Shown here piece after piece: positions 7,935 to 16,606 of a stretch of DNA of 64,000 bases; the stretch's first letter is position 1; every line of letters begins with the position of its first letter. Both the position numbers and the translations under genes were made by a program. The stretch covers positions 4,927,001 through 4,991,000 of the forward strand of contig NZ_VIWT01000001.1 in assembly GCF_007829815.1 (NCBI RefSeq), in the 5' to 3' direction. Source of the DNA: Kitasatospora viridis. Its GTDB lineage: Bacteria > Actinomycetota > Actinomycetes > Streptomycetales > Streptomycetaceae. The notes below the pieces were generated by a model. The model was not told the DNA's origin and did no database searches. It was given only the letters and a program-made list of their open reading frames with translations.

Positions 7935-8126
7935 AGGTGCGTCAGGACTGACCGGCGCTGGCGGCGTGGCGGCCGCCGGCGCCCGCGTTGGTTGGCGTGT
8001 CACTGAACGGCCGCCGAATCCAGGATTGACGAAGCCTTGATGTCCGGGCGGCGTGGCGGCGCCGACCACTGCCCTAGGGTCGGAACCTGACTGGTAGTCA
8101 GTAGACAAAGCAGGAGGTGCGGGGGC

Positions 8127-8441
8127 GTGGGGGACGACCGGTTCGTCGTCGATCTGCCGGATCTGGAGCGGCTGGCCAAGGGCCTGGACGACGCGAAGAG
8201 CGAGCTCGACACCGCGCTCAAGGCGATGGGCTCGGCCAACCTCGGTGGCCTCGGGATCCAGGCGTTGACCGATGCGTGCCAGCACTTCCAGAGCCGGTGG
8301 AGCTACGGCCTGGGCCAACTCGGCAAGGACGCGCAGGCCCTGCACGAAGGCCTGCAGAACGTGCTGAAGAACTACGGCAAGACCGAGGCCGACCTCGCCG
8401 CCGGCCTCCAGGGCAGTCCGGCCCCGGGCGCGGGACAGTGA
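8127..8441 (+). CDS. WXG100-like small helical protein
   Basis: 104 residues, predicted to be two amphipathic helices around a central tryptophan (FQSRWSYGLGQLGKDAQAL, W58), the size and layout of ESX/type VII WXG100 proteins. AGGAGG lies 8 bases before GTG 8127. It is the first gene of a four-gene cluster (8127-11266) and its stop overlaps the next start (GTGA). Such proteins usually pair with a second WXG partner, which fits the next gene. No ESX core components (EccC ATPase, EccD, mycosin) are in the window, so secretion is unproven. Confidence 0.65.
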   Translation: MGDDRFVVDLPDLERLAKGLDDAKSELDTALKAMGSANLGGLGIQALTDACQHFQSRWSYGLGQLGKDAQALHEGLQNVLKNYGKTEADLAAGLQGSPAPGAGQ

Positions 8442-9766
8442 GCGCCTCGACCGGGGCGGCGCCTGCTGCGGACGCGTGGTCCGGGCTGGGCTTCGACCCC
8501 GTGCCCGGCGACCCGACCGCCGTCGAGACGCTGTCGAAGACCCTGGCCCTGGCCGCCCAGCACCTCCAGGGCGTCCACGACACCATCACCAAGCTCGGCC
8601 AGCCCGGCGGCACTTGGACCGGGGACGCGCAGAAGGCGTTCTCCGACCAGCTGACGAAGCTGCCGGACGCGCTCAAGCACGCCGCCGACTCCGTCGACAC
8701 GGCGCGCCAGGAGCTGGACAAGTGGTGGCAGGAGATCACCACCAACCAGCCGAAGGCCACGGCCTTCGAGCAGCAGGCCGAGACCTTGCAGGCGAGCCTG
8801 AAGACGGCGAAGACCGAGCACGACGAGGCCGCCGCCAACGGTGACCTGAAGCTGCTCGGCCAGACCTTCGCGGACGCCACCCAGCAGCAGGCCGCGCAGG
8901 ACAAGTACAACGCGGCGAAGTCCGCGCTGGACGATGCGGCCACCAAGGTGAGCAACACCCAGGCGGACCTCTGGCGGGTCCAGGGGCAGGCCTCCCAGCT
9001 CTACAGCGACTACCTCGGCTACGCGAACGGCCGGGCCGACGCGATCCGCAAGGCGGCCGACGACCAGGCCCCGCACAAGCCGGGCATCTGGGACTGGATC
9101 CTGGACCACGGCGCCGACTTCCTGACCGTGGCCGCGTCCGTCGCGGGCATCGTCGCGCTCTTCGTCCCGGGCGTCGCGCTGCTGGCGATCGCGCTCAGCG
9201 CGGCCGCCCTGATCGCGCACGTGGCGACCTACGCGAGCCAGCAGGGGTGGAAGGCGTTCTTCCCGCCGAGCTCGAAGAACATGGGCAACTGGCTGACCGT
9301 CGGCGGCGACGCGCTGGGCGTGATCCCCGGCGTGAGCGAGATCAAGGAGGGCGTGACCGCCGCGCGGGCGGCCAAGGGCCTCGGCGCCTCGGTCAAGGCG
9401 GGGTACGAGACGACCCAGGCCGGCCTGAAGGGTGCGGACGCGCTGAACCCGGTGACCGACGCGGCGCGGAAGGCGACGGTCGACTGGCTGGAGAAGAAGG
9501 GCGTCACGGTCAGCACCTCGGTGGCGGACAACTCCGCCAAGGGGGTTCAGGGCGCGGTGATGGCCGGTCTGACGGAGCCCACGGCCGCGTCGCTCTTCGA
9601 CACCAGCGACAACAACCTGGTGAACGGCACGACGGCGGGTGGCAACGCGGTGAACAGCCTCGGCTTCGTCCACGGCGAGGGCAGCGGCAAGGCCGGGACC
9701 GTCTTCGGCACCCTCGGACTGGTCGCCGGAGCGTTCGGCTTCGGCTGGTCCCTGAACGGGAGTTGA
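8438..9766 (+). CDS. WXG100-domain protein with a central membrane segment (putative type VII-associated effector or partner)
   Basis: A 442-residue protein beginning at GTG 8438, overlapping the previous gene by 4 bp. Residues about 20-230 are long alpha-helices and coiled coil; W60-T-G62 in GGTWTGDAQKAF is a WXG motif, followed by a tryptophan-rich KWWQEI. Residues about 227-265 are hydrophobic (FLTVAASVAGIVALF, VALLAIALSAAALIAHV), giving one or two membrane spans. The C-terminal 180 residues are Gly/Ala-rich with no recognised toxin fold. The layout (WXG head, membrane hairpin, variable tail) resembles LXG/WXG polymorphic proteins, but toxicity cannot be claimed. Confidence 0.7.
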   Translation: MSASTGAAPAADAWSGLGFDPVPGDPTAVETLSKTLALAAQHLQGVHDTITKLGQPGGTWTGDAQKAFSDQLTKLPDALKHAADSVDTARQELDKWWQEITTNQPKATAFEQQAETLQASLKTAKTEHDEAAANGDLKLLGQTFADATQQQAAQDKYNAAKSALDDAATKVSNTQADLWRVQGQASQLYSDYLGYANGRADAIRKAADDQAPHKPGIWDWILDHGADFLTVAASVAGIVALFVPGVALLAIALSAAALIAHVATYASQQGWKAFFPPSSKNMGNWLTVGGDALGVIPGVSEIKEGVTAARAAKGLGASVKAGYETTQAGLKGADALNPVTDAARKATVDWLEKKGVTVSTSVADNSAKGVQGAVMAGLTEPTAASLFDTSDNNLVNGTTAGGNAVNSLGFVHGEGSGKAGTVFGTLGLVAGAFGFGWSLNGS

Positions 9767-9771
9767 CGACC

Positions 9772-10524
9772 ATGACGACCACGACCACGACCACGACCAC
9801 GACCGCGACCGCGACCACGGCGACGACCATGACGGTCACTCACACGGACACGGCACCGCTGCTCTGGTTCGCCGGCCCGGTCGGCTTCGTCGAGGTGCCG
9901 CTCGACGGGACGGCCGACCAGCGGCTCGACCGGCTGTGGGAGGCCTTCGACGCCATCGGAGCCGACGTCTCCCCGGAACAGCGGCTCGGCACGGCCGTCA
10001 ACGCCGAACTCCTGCTCCAGGCCCAGCTGGAGCAGGGCCTGGTGCACCTGGCGAACTGCTTCTACCGCACGGACGGCGGCGAGGTGATGCACGCGGTGTT
10101 CGCCGTCTCCGTCGCCCCGGCCGAGACCGGCGGCCCGCTGACCTTCGCCGCCCGCACCGCCGAGCAGTGGGCCGCCGCCCGGCCGGCGGCCGAGATCGGC
10201 GTGCTCGACCTGCCCTGCGGGCGCGCGGTGGTCGCCACCGAGGACAGGACCGTGACGGTGCCCGGGCAGCTGTACGGCCTGGAGCAGGCGAGCGAGAGCC
10301 GGTTCCGGCAGATCGAGGCGGCGATCGCGCACCCGGACGGGGTGCACCTGGTCCGGGTGGTGCTGAGCACCGAGTACCTGGAGCACTGGTCGGACTGGGC
10401 GGTGGTGATGGGCGCCGCGTTGCGGGGGCTGTCGTTCCGCGACCCGCTCACGGCGGTGCGGGAGCGGCCGGTGGCGCAGCTCCCGGCCGGAGTCGAGGAC
10501 CGGATCCGGCAGGCGTTCGGCTGA
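9772..10524 (+). CDS. Conserved hypothetical protein with a polythreonine N-terminus
   Basis: A 250-residue soluble protein, third in the WXG-like operon, 5 bp after the previous stop. ATG 9772 gives an N-terminus of almost pure threonine encoded by repeated ACGACC hexamers; the in-frame ATG 9829 (MTVTHTDTAPLLWFAGPVGF) would skip it and is an equally plausible start. The body is a mixed alpha/beta fold (GFVEVPLDGTADQRLDRLWEAF, HLANCFYRTDGGEVMHAVFAVS, EYLEHWSDWAVVMGAALRGLSF). A chaperone-like role for the cluster is possible but unsupported. Confidence 0.6.
   Translation: MTTTTTTTTTTATATTATTMTVTHTDTAPLLWFAGPVGFVEVPLDGTADQRLDRLWEAFDAIGADVSPEQRLGTAVNAELLLQAQLEQGLVHLANCFYRTDGGEVMHAVFAVSVAPAETGGPLTFAARTAEQWAAARPAAEIGVLDLPCGRAVVATEDRTVTVPGQLYGLEQASESRFRQIEAAIAHPDGVHLVRVVLSTEYLEHWSDWAVVMGAALRGLSFRDPLTAVRERPVAQLPAGVEDRIRQAFG
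9775..9828 (+). repeat. ACGACC hexanucleotide tract at the 5' end of a coding region
   Basis: Directly after ATG 9772 come several perfect ACGACC copies, then variants GCGACC, ACGGCG and ACGACC up to the second ATG at 9829. Each unit encodes Thr-Thr (or Ala-Thr). Slippage would change the length in whole codons and keep the frame. Confidence 0.8.
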
Positions 10525-10540
10525 GGGTGGGAGGAGCGCC

Positions 10541-11266
10541 GTGAAGGAGTTCGGCGTCGTCGTGGTGTACCTGGTGCTGGCCTTCCTGGTCCTCGGCGGC
10601 CTGTGGGGCCAGGTGCGCAAGAGCAGGGCCAGTACGTTCCGGCGCCGGCGCGCCGAGTTGCCGCAGGAGCAGCAGCTCGCGGAGCTGACGGCCGAGCTCG
10701 CCGTGGTCGTGCCCCTCAGTCGCGGCCGGTTCCTGAGCGTGCCGCGGGTGAAGTACCCCGCGCTGACGACCGATCAGGCACGGTGGGCGGCCGAGGCGCA
10801 GTGGCCGAGCGAGTACCTGGAGGTCCGCGAAACGGGGTCGGCGTGGGCATCGTGCTGGCTGTTCGACGGGCGCGCCCCTGTGTCGGATCCCGAACCCCCG
10901 AGGCGGCTGGGTCCGGCGGTCTGTGCGCTCTCGGTGCTCTGCAACGCGCTCTTCCTGGTGGCCCTCTGGTTCGTCTACCCGCGCACCGACTGGCTGGGCG
11001 TGACCGGGCTCTTCGTCGCCTACGGCGCGGGCCTGTTCCTGCTGCTGGCCCGCGACGTCGGACGGACGACGGCCGCGTTCATGCTGCTGATGACCTTGGT
11101 GGTGGGGACGGTGGCCGTCATGGCGGTCGTCCAGTGGGCGCACAACCACCACCGCGGCACGGGGTCGGACTCGGCCAGTCTGCTGATGTCCACGGTGTTC
11201 GGCCTGCCGATGGTCTTCATGCCGGTCCTGATGGACCGTGGGGCCGGCGGCAAGTCCCCGGAGTGA
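10541..11266 (+). CDS. Multi-pass membrane protein, last gene of the WXG-like cluster
   Basis: A 241-residue protein with an N-terminal span (FGVVVVYLVLAFLVLGGLWG), a cytoplasmic basic segment with a short domain (about residues 28-110) and about four C-terminal spans (ALSVLCNALFLVALWFVY; GLFVAYGAGLFLLLA; AAFMLLMTLVVGTVAVMAVV; FGLPMVFMPVLM). GTG 10541 follows GGAGGAG and lies 16 bp after the previous stop, so it is cotranscribed. No family was recognised. It may anchor the WXG-like products at the membrane; that is inference from context. Confidence 0.65.
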   Translation: MKEFGVVVVYLVLAFLVLGGLWGQVRKSRASTFRRRRAELPQEQQLAELTAELAVVVPLSRGRFLSVPRVKYPALTTDQARWAAEAQWPSEYLEVRETGSAWASCWLFDGRAPVSDPEPPRRLGPAVCALSVLCNALFLVALWFVYPRTDWLGVTGLFVAYGAGLFLLLARDVGRTTAAFMLLMTLVVGTVAVMAVVQWAHNHHRGTGSDSASLLMSTVFGLPMVFMPVLMDRGAGGKSPE

Positions 11267-11281
11267 CGGGCGGACGGAGCG

Positions 11282-12040
11282 TCAGGCCGCCGTGGCCGCC
11301 GTGGTCGCCGCGACCGCGAGCGGCACGCGTGCCGCGTCGTACCGTTCGAGCAGCAGCCGGGCCAGCTCCGGCGCGGCGCCGAGCACCGGCGCCAGGTGGT
11401 CCGCCGCCGACTCCACCGCCGCTTCGGCGATCCGGTCCGGCAGCAGGCCCGGCGCGAGCAGGTAGGGCGCGACGGCGGTGCGGGTGACGCCCTGCGCGCG
11501 AAGGGCGGCCAGGGCCTCGGGCACCCGGGGTCCGCCGGCCGAGGCGTAGGCGACGGTGACCGCGCCCCAGCCCCGGCGGCGCTGCCAGGTGGCGGCGAGC
11601 GCCCGGGTGGCCGCGTCGGCGGCCGGGTCGGAGGAGCCGGCCGCGGCGAGCACCACACCGGTGTCCGCAGCGTCGGCCAGGTCGACGCCCGCCTCCACGA
11701 GGCGCCGCTCCAGCGCGTCCAGCAGCAGCGGCGAGGGCCCGAGCACGTCCGCCACCGGCAGCGCGCCCGCCCCGGCCCCCGCCGAGCGCAGCGCCGCCGG
11801 GATGTCGTGCTTGGCGTGGAAGGCGCGGTTGAGCAGCAGCGGCACGGCGACCGCCCGCCCGGCGAGCCGCGGGGCCAGCTGGGCGATCCGCGGCGCGCAG
11901 TGGTCCAGGTAGGCGGTGGCCACCGGCAGGCCCGGCCGCTGGGCGCGGACCTCCCGCACCAGCGCGTCCACCGTCGCGGCGTGCCGCGGGTCGCGGCTGC
12001 CGTGGGCGATGAGCAGCAGGGTGGGGGAGGTGGCCGCCAT
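11282..12040 (-). CDS. Sirohydrochlorin chelatase (CbiX/SirB family)
   Basis: A 252-residue class II chelatase that inserts ferrous iron (or cobalt) into sirohydrochlorin; siroheme is the cofactor of the sulfite reductase encoded at 19046. LLIAHGSRDPRHAATV near the N-terminus carries the metal-binding His and the GSR motif; the second half repeats the fold (GVVLAAAGSSDPAADA). It starts 34 bp downstream of the permease gene and is the last gene of the minus-strand sulfur block. Iron-siroheme synthesis is inferred from this context; a CbiX in a cobalamin pathway would look similar. Confidence 0.85.
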   Translation of the reverse strand: MAATSPTLLLIAHGSRDPRHAATVDALVREVRAQRPGLPVATAYLDHCAPRIAQLAPRLAGRAVAVPLLLNRAFHAKHDIPAALRSAGAGAGALPVADVLGPSPLLLDALERRLVEAGVDLADAADTGVVLAAAGSSDPAADAATRALAATWQRRRGWGAVTVAYASAGGPRVPEALAALRAQGVTRTAVAPYLLAPGLLPDRIAEAAVESAADHLAPVLGAAPELARLLLERYDAARVPLAVAATTAATAA

Positions 12041-12074
12041 GGTGTGACTCCGTTTCAGCCGGTGGTCCGCAGCG

Positions 12075-12977
12075 TCAGCGGGTGTTCTGGAGCAGGCCGC
12101 GCGAGCGCAGCACGTAGCGCTCGATGGGGGTGAAGACCAGCAGGTCGATCGCCACGCCGACGACCAGGATCAGGATGATGCCGAGCAGCACGCCGGACAT
12201 GTCGGAGGCGTCGCGCTGGTTCTCCAGGTAGCGGCCGAGGCCGATGCCCAGGTCGGGGGAGGAGGCGATCAGCTCGGCGGCCATCAGCGAGCGCCAGGAG
12301 AAGGCCCAGCCCTGCTTGAGGCCCGCCAGGTAGCCGGGCAGCGCGGCCGGCAGCAGGATGTGCCGCGCGCCGCTCAGCCCGGTGGCGCCCAGGGTGCGGC
12401 CGGCCCGCAGGAAGAGCGGCGGCACCTGGTCGATGCCGGAGATCAGGCCGTTGGCGATCGAGGGCACCGCGCCGAGCAGGATGACGGCGTACATCGCCTG
12501 GTCGTTGATGCCGAGCCAGATCACCGCGGCCGGCACCCAGGCGACCGAGGGCAGCGCCTGGAGGCCGGAGAGCACCGGCCCGACGGCCGCCCGGACGAAC
12601 TTCACCCGGGCCACCACCAGCCCGATCGGCGTGCCGATCACCACCGCCAGGACGAAGCCGCTGATGCCGCGCCAGACGCTGGTCCAGATGATGGAGAAGA
12701 GCGTGCCCTCGTACCAGAGGTCGGTCAGCGAGTGCCAGACGTCCAGCGGGCTGGGCAGTTTGTACGACGGGGTGACGTGCGCGCTGTAGAGGATCTGCCA
12801 GACGGCGAGCACCAGCAGCACGCCGAGCAGCGGCGGCAGCGCCTTCTCGCGCAGCACCTGGGTGATCGGGGTGCGCTGCACCTGCACGGCGTCCAGCGCG
12901 TCCAGGCCGGCCTCGACGCCGTGCAGGTCGTCCGCGGCCTCCTCGACCGGGGTGGTGGCGGTTTCAGTGCTGGCCAT
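12075..12977 (-). CDS. ssuC: ABC transporter permease, SsuC/TauC type
   Basis: A 300-residue membrane protein with six spans (LLGVLLVLAVWQILY, GISGFVLAVVIGTPIGLVV, MYAVILLGAVPSIANGLI and others). The EAA loop is visible as GATGLSGARHILLPAALPGYLAGLKQ, which docks on the ATPase. It imports sulfonates, taurine or sulfate esters; the exact substrate cannot be read. ATG 12977 (MASTETATTP, ribosome site GGAGATCC) overlaps the ATPase stop by 14 bp, showing translational coupling. The frame extends to 12995 but that start has poorer support. Confidence 0.85.
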   Translation of the reverse strand: MASTETATTPVEEAADDLHGVEAGLDALDAVQVQRTPITQVLREKALPPLLGVLLVLAVWQILYSAHVTPSYKLPSPLDVWHSLTDLWYEGTLFSIIWTSVWRGISGFVLAVVIGTPIGLVVARVKFVRAAVGPVLSGLQALPSVAWVPAAVIWLGINDQAMYAVILLGAVPSIANGLISGIDQVPPLFLRAGRTLGATGLSGARHILLPAALPGYLAGLKQGWAFSWRSLMAAELIASSPDLGIGLGRYLENQRDASDMSGVLLGIILILVVGVAIDLLVFTPIERYVLRSRGLLQNTR

Positions 12978-13761
12978 GGCGGCGGATCTCCCCACGCAGG
13001 TGTTCGGTGATCTCGACGGACAGGTCCGCGACCGAGGCGGACTCGATGCGGCGGGGCTGCGGCAGGTCGATCTGCCACTGGCGGGCGATCCGGCCCGGGC
13101 GGGAGGAGAGCAGCACCACCTGCTGCGCGAGGCGGACCGCCTCGCGCACGTTGTGGGTGACGAACAGCACGGTCAGCTGCCGTTCCTGCCAGATCCGGAC
13201 GATCTCCTCGTGCAGCAGGTCGCGGGTGATCGCGTCCAGCGCGGCGAACGGCTCGTCCATCAGCAGCACCTTGCTGCCCTGGGCGAGCGCACGGGCCATC
13301 GCGACCCGCTGGCGCATGCCGCCGGACAGCTCGTGCACCCGCTTGCGGTAGGAGCCGCCGAGCCGGACCAGCTCCAGCAACTCCTCGGCCCGCTCCTGGC
13401 GCTCGGCGCGCGGGGTGCCGTTGAGCCGCAGGGCCAGCTCGATGTTCTTGCCGGCGGTCAGCCACGGGAAGAGCGCGTGCTCCTGGAACATCAGCGCGGG
13501 CCGGCCGGCCGGCACCTCGATGGTGCCGGCGGTCGGCTGGTCCAGGCCGGCCACCAGGTTGAGCAGGGTGGACTTGCCGCAGCCGGAGGCGCCGAGCAGG
13601 CAGAGGAACTGCCCGGCCGGCACGTCCAGGGTGATGTCGTCCAGCACGTGGGTGCCGCTGCCGGGGCGGCCGAAGGTCTTGTGCACGCCGCTGAGCCGCA
13701 CGGCAGTGGTCGTTCCGGTCGTGCCGGCGGCCTGGTCGGGGGTGGTGAGTGCCGTGCCCAT
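12964..13761 (-). CDS. ssuB: ABC transporter ATP-binding protein, SsuB type
   Basis: A 265-residue nucleotide-binding subunit. Walker A is GASGCGKST, the Q-loop lies in LMFQEHALFPWL, the signature is LSGGMRQRVAMARAL, Walker B is VLLMDEPFAALDA and the H-loop is FVTHNVREAVRLA. LFPWLT and the overall length place it in the nitrate/sulfonate/taurine subfamily. ATG 13761 has AGGAGG 8 bases upstream and excludes a long spurious extension. It is separated from the upstream binding-protein gene by 158 bp containing a strong hairpin, which may lower its expression relative to that gene. Confidence 0.88.
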   Translation of the reverse strand: MGTALTTPDQAAGTTGTTTAVRLSGVHKTFGRPGSGTHVLDDITLDVPAGQFLCLLGASGCGKSTLLNLVAGLDQPTAGTIEVPAGRPALMFQEHALFPWLTAGKNIELALRLNGTPRAERQERAEELLELVRLGGSYRKRVHELSGGMRQRVAMARALAQGSKVLLMDEPFAALDAITRDLLHEEIVRIWQERQLTVLFVTHNVREAVRLAQQVVLLSSRPGRIARQWQIDLPQPRRIESASVADLSVEITEHLRGEIRRHGQH

Positions 13762-13829
13762 GGGCGGCACCTCCTGGCGTGAGTGTGGCGAGCAGTGCGG
13801 GGAAGCTTGCGGGGGCCGGTGCCCGGCCC

Positions 13830-13870
13830 CCGCCCCGGCCCGGTGACGGGCATCGACTGGGCCGGGGCGG
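13830..13870 (-). terminator. Intercistronic hairpin between the binding-protein and ATPase genes
   Basis: CCGCCCCGGCCC (13830-13841) pairs perfectly with 13859-13870 across a 17-nt loop, without a T tract. It lies 50 bp after the stop of the solute-binding protein and 69 bp before the ATPase start, on the same transcript. Such hairpins can stabilise the upstream mRNA or partially terminate transcription. Confidence 0.6.
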
Positions 13871-13919
13871 AGGACGGACGCCGGAGCTACCTGGAACGGG
13901 ATCCGAGGAGGCGCCGGGC

Positions 13920-15062
13920 TCAGTGGGTGCCGAGGCCGGCGTCGGCCACGGCGGGCTGACCCTGCTCCTGGAGCACCTTGTCGAGCAGCGTCAGGTCGTA
14001 GATCCCGGAGATGTTCGGCTTCTTCAACAGGCCGGCGGTGACGGCGTGGTCGGCCTCGGCCTGGAGGGTGGAGGCCAGCGGGTCGTCCAGGAAGTCGATG
14101 CTCTTCCAGGCCGGGTCGAGGATGCTCGCCGGCAGCGAGTTGCCGCCCGCCGCCTTGATCGCGTCGTTGGCGTCCTGCTCCGCCTTGGCCGGGTTGGCCT
14201 TGATGAAGGCGTTGGTCTTCACCGAGCCGCGCAGCACGGCCTCCACCACGTCGGGGTGCTCCTTGAGGAACTTCTGCGACACGATGATGTTGGTGATCAC
14301 GAACTGCCCGTTGGGCCACAGGCTCTTCTCGTCGAGCAGCACCTTCGCGCCCTTGGCGACCAGGGTGGAGGCGGTCGGCTCGGGCACCCAGGCGCCGTCG
14401 ATCGCGCCGGAGGCGTACGCGTCCGGGGTGACCTTGTTGTCGGTGCGCACCACCGAGACGTCACCCGCGCCGGACTGCGGGTCCTCCTTGTAGCCCTTGG
14501 TGGCCAGGTAGTTGAGCAGCGCCACGTCCTGGGTGTTGCCCAGCTGCGGGGTGGCGATCTTCTTGCCCTTGAGGTCGTCCAGGGTCTTGATCTTGTTCGG
14601 GTTCACCACCAGCTCGACGCCGCCGGAGGCGGAGCCGCCGATGATCCGCAGGTTGGAGCTGTTCGACTGGACGTAGCCGTTGATCGCCGGGGAGGGGCCG
14701 ATCCAGCCGATGTCGATCGAGCCCGCGTTCAGCGCCTCGATCTCCGAGGGGCCGGCGTTGAAGACCTGGGTCTTCACCTGGGTGGCGCCCAACTCCTTCT
14801 GGAACAGCCCCTCCTGGAGGCCGACCAGCGGGGTGCCGTGGGTCAGGTTGGCGAAGTAGCCGATCTTCACGGTGCTCGCGGAGAGCTTCGGACGGCCGCT
14901 GGCCGCCGGGGCCGGCGCGGCGCTGTCCTTGGGCGCCTTGGAACCGTAGGAGCAGGCGGAGAGCAGGGCGACCACGGTCAGGCCGGCCAGCGCGGCCACG
15001 GCCGGCCGTCTCACCCGACCGGCGTTCGGGCGGGCGGCGGAATGGATCTGGGTGCCAGTCAT
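13920..15062 (-). CDS. ssuA: Aliphatic sulfonate-type substrate-binding lipoprotein, SsuA family
   Basis: A 380-residue lipoprotein: signal peptide with lipobox LLSAC, then a type II periplasmic binding fold (VKIGYFANLTHGTPLVGLQEGLF, FNAGPSEIEALNAGSIDIGWIGPSPAIN, KGKKIATPQLGNTQDVALLNYL, GAIDGAWVPEPTAS). It captures sulfonate or taurine outside the cell for the SsuBC pump. ATG 15062 (MTGTQIH) has GAAGGA upstream; the frame is open to 15212, but that extension lacks a signal peptide start. It follows cysN by 216 bp. The same gene order is known beside cys genes in Streptomyces. Confidence 0.85.
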   Translation of the reverse strand: MTGTQIHSAARPNAGRVRRPAVAALAGLTVVALLSACSYGSKAPKDSAAPAPAASGRPKLSASTVKIGYFANLTHGTPLVGLQEGLFQKELGATQVKTQVFNAGPSEIEALNAGSIDIGWIGPSPAINGYVQSNSSNLRIIGGSASGGVELVVNPNKIKTLDDLKGKKIATPQLGNTQDVALLNYLATKGYKEDPQSGAGDVSVVRTDNKVTPDAYASGAIDGAWVPEPTASTLVAKGAKVLLDEKSLWPNGQFVITNIIVSQKFLKEHPDVVEAVLRGSVKTNAFIKANPAKAEQDANDAIKAAGGNSLPASILDPAWKSIDFLDDPLASTLQAEADHAVTAGLLKKPNISGIYDLTLLDKVLQEQGQPAVADAGLGTH

Positions 15063-15278
15063 CTGAGGAGTCCTTCGGATGGAGCGGTAAGGGAAGCAGT
15101 GGTGCAGGGCACGCCGGGTGCCGTCGACTGGACTGCGGAAGACGGCTGTTGCTCCCGGTGACGGGTGGTCAGACCCGTCCGGATCCACATCGGCCGATGC
15201 CGCCCTGGCCACTGCCGCGGACGCCGCTGCCGATGCGGCCGCCTTCCTTGTCCATTCCGGAGAACGCCTCGCCGGACA

Positions 15279-16604
15279 TCAGACCCAGTCCTCCTCTTCG
15301 GGTTCGCCGGCCGGGGCGGCGAGCGCCCCGCCGAACGCCTCGCCGGCCATGCCGGCGGTCAGGGTGGCGCCGTCGGCCGGATCGATCAGCAGGAACGAGC
15401 CGGTGCGCCGGTTGTCCGCGTACGCGTCCAGGGCCAGCGGCTCGGCGGTGCGCAGCACCACCCGGCCGATCTCGTTCACGTTCAACTCGCCCGCCGGGGA
15501 CGGCTGCAGGGTGTCGATGTCGACCCGGTAGCCGATCTCCTTGACCAGCGCGCGCACCGTGCGGGTGGTGTGCTTGAGCAGCACCTTGTCGCCGGCCTTC
15601 AGCGGGCGCTCGTGCAGGTGGCAGACCGTCGCCTCGACGTCCTTCACCGGCTCGGGCACCGGGCCGGCCGCGATCAGGTCGCCGCGCGAGACGTCGATGT
15701 CCTCGGCGAGCCGGACCGTGATCGACTGGGGGGCCCAGGCGATGTCGGTCTCGGTGCCCAGCACGTCGATCCCGGCGACCGTGGTGGTGCGCCCGGCGGG
15801 CAGCACCGTGACGGTGTCGCCCTTGCGCAGCACGCCGGAGGCCAACTGCCCGGCGTAGCCGCGGTAGTCGGGGTGCTCGGCGCTCTGCGGGCGGATCACG
15901 TACTGCACCGGGAAGCGGGCCGGCTCGCTGGACGGGTCGGAGCCGACCGGCACCGTCTCCAGGTGCTCCAGCAGGGTCGGGCCGCCGTACCAGTCCATGT
16001 TGGCCGAGGGCTCGACCACGTTGTCCCCGGCCAGCGCCGAGATCGGCACCGCGACCACGTCGGTCACGCCCAGCGAGTCGGCGTAGGCGGTGAACTCCGC
16101 GGCGATGGCGGCGAAGACGGGCTCGGCGTAGTCGACCAGGTCCATCTTGTTGACGGCCAGCACCACGTGCGGCACCCGCAGCAGGGCGGCGACGGCCGCG
16201 TGGCGGCGGGTCTGCTCGACCACGCCGTTGCGGGCGTCCACCAGCACCACGGCCAGCTCGGCGGTGGAGGCGCCGGTCACCATGTTGCGGGTGTACTGCA
16301 CGTGCCCGGGGGTGTCGGCCAGGATGAACCGGCGCCGGGCGGTGGCGAAGTAGCGGTAGGCCACGTCGATGGTGATGCCCTGCTCGCGCTCGGCCCGCAG
16401 GCCGTCGGTGAGCAGCGCCAGGTCGGGGGCCGCCTGGCCGCGCCGGCGGGAGGCGTGCTCGACGGCCTCCAACTGGTCGGCCAGCACCGACTTGGAGTCG
16501 TGCAGCAGGCGGCCGACCAGGGTGGACTTGCCGTCGTCCACCGACCCGGCGGTGGCGAAGCGCAGCAGCGAGGTGGCGGTCAGTTCGTCGATGGTGCTGG
16601 ACAT
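15279..16604 (-). CDS. cysN: Sulfate adenylyltransferase subunit 1 (GTPase)
   Basis: A 441-residue GTPase subunit of ATP sulfurylase; with CysD it makes adenosine 5'-phosphosulfate from sulfate and ATP, using GTP hydrolysis to drive the reaction. Motifs in order: GSVDDGKSTLVGRLL (G1), GITIDVAYRYF (G2), DTPGHVQYTRNM (G3), NKMDLVD (G4), and an EF-Tu-like beta-barrel. No C-terminal APS kinase domain is fused; cysC is separate. ATG 16604 begins 2 bp after the cysD stop, so translation is coupled. Confidence 0.95.
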   Translation of the reverse strand: MSSTIDELTATSLLRFATAGSVDDGKSTLVGRLLHDSKSVLADQLEAVEHASRRRGQAAPDLALLTDGLRAEREQGITIDVAYRYFATARRRFILADTPGHVQYTRNMVTGASTAELAVVLVDARNGVVEQTRRHAAVAALLRVPHVVLAVNKMDLVDYAEPVFAAIAAEFTAYADSLGVTDVVAVPISALAGDNVVEPSANMDWYGGPTLLEHLETVPVGSDPSSEPARFPVQYVIRPQSAEHPDYRGYAGQLASGVLRKGDTVTVLPAGRTTTVAGIDVLGTETDIAWAPQSITVRLAEDIDVSRGDLIAAGPVPEPVKDVEATVCHLHERPLKAGDKVLLKHTTRTVRALVKEIGYRVDIDTLQPSPAGELNVNEIGRVVLRTAEPLALDAYADNRRTGSFLLIDPADGATLTAGMAGEAFGGALAAPAGEPEEEDWV

Positions 16605-16606
16605 GC

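Noticed and set aside
13749..15161. 470-codon plus-strand frame opposite ssuA
   Set aside because: Composition (long Val/Leu/Gly/Arg runs) is that of an antisense shadow; the minus strand carries a clear lipoprotein with all family motifs.
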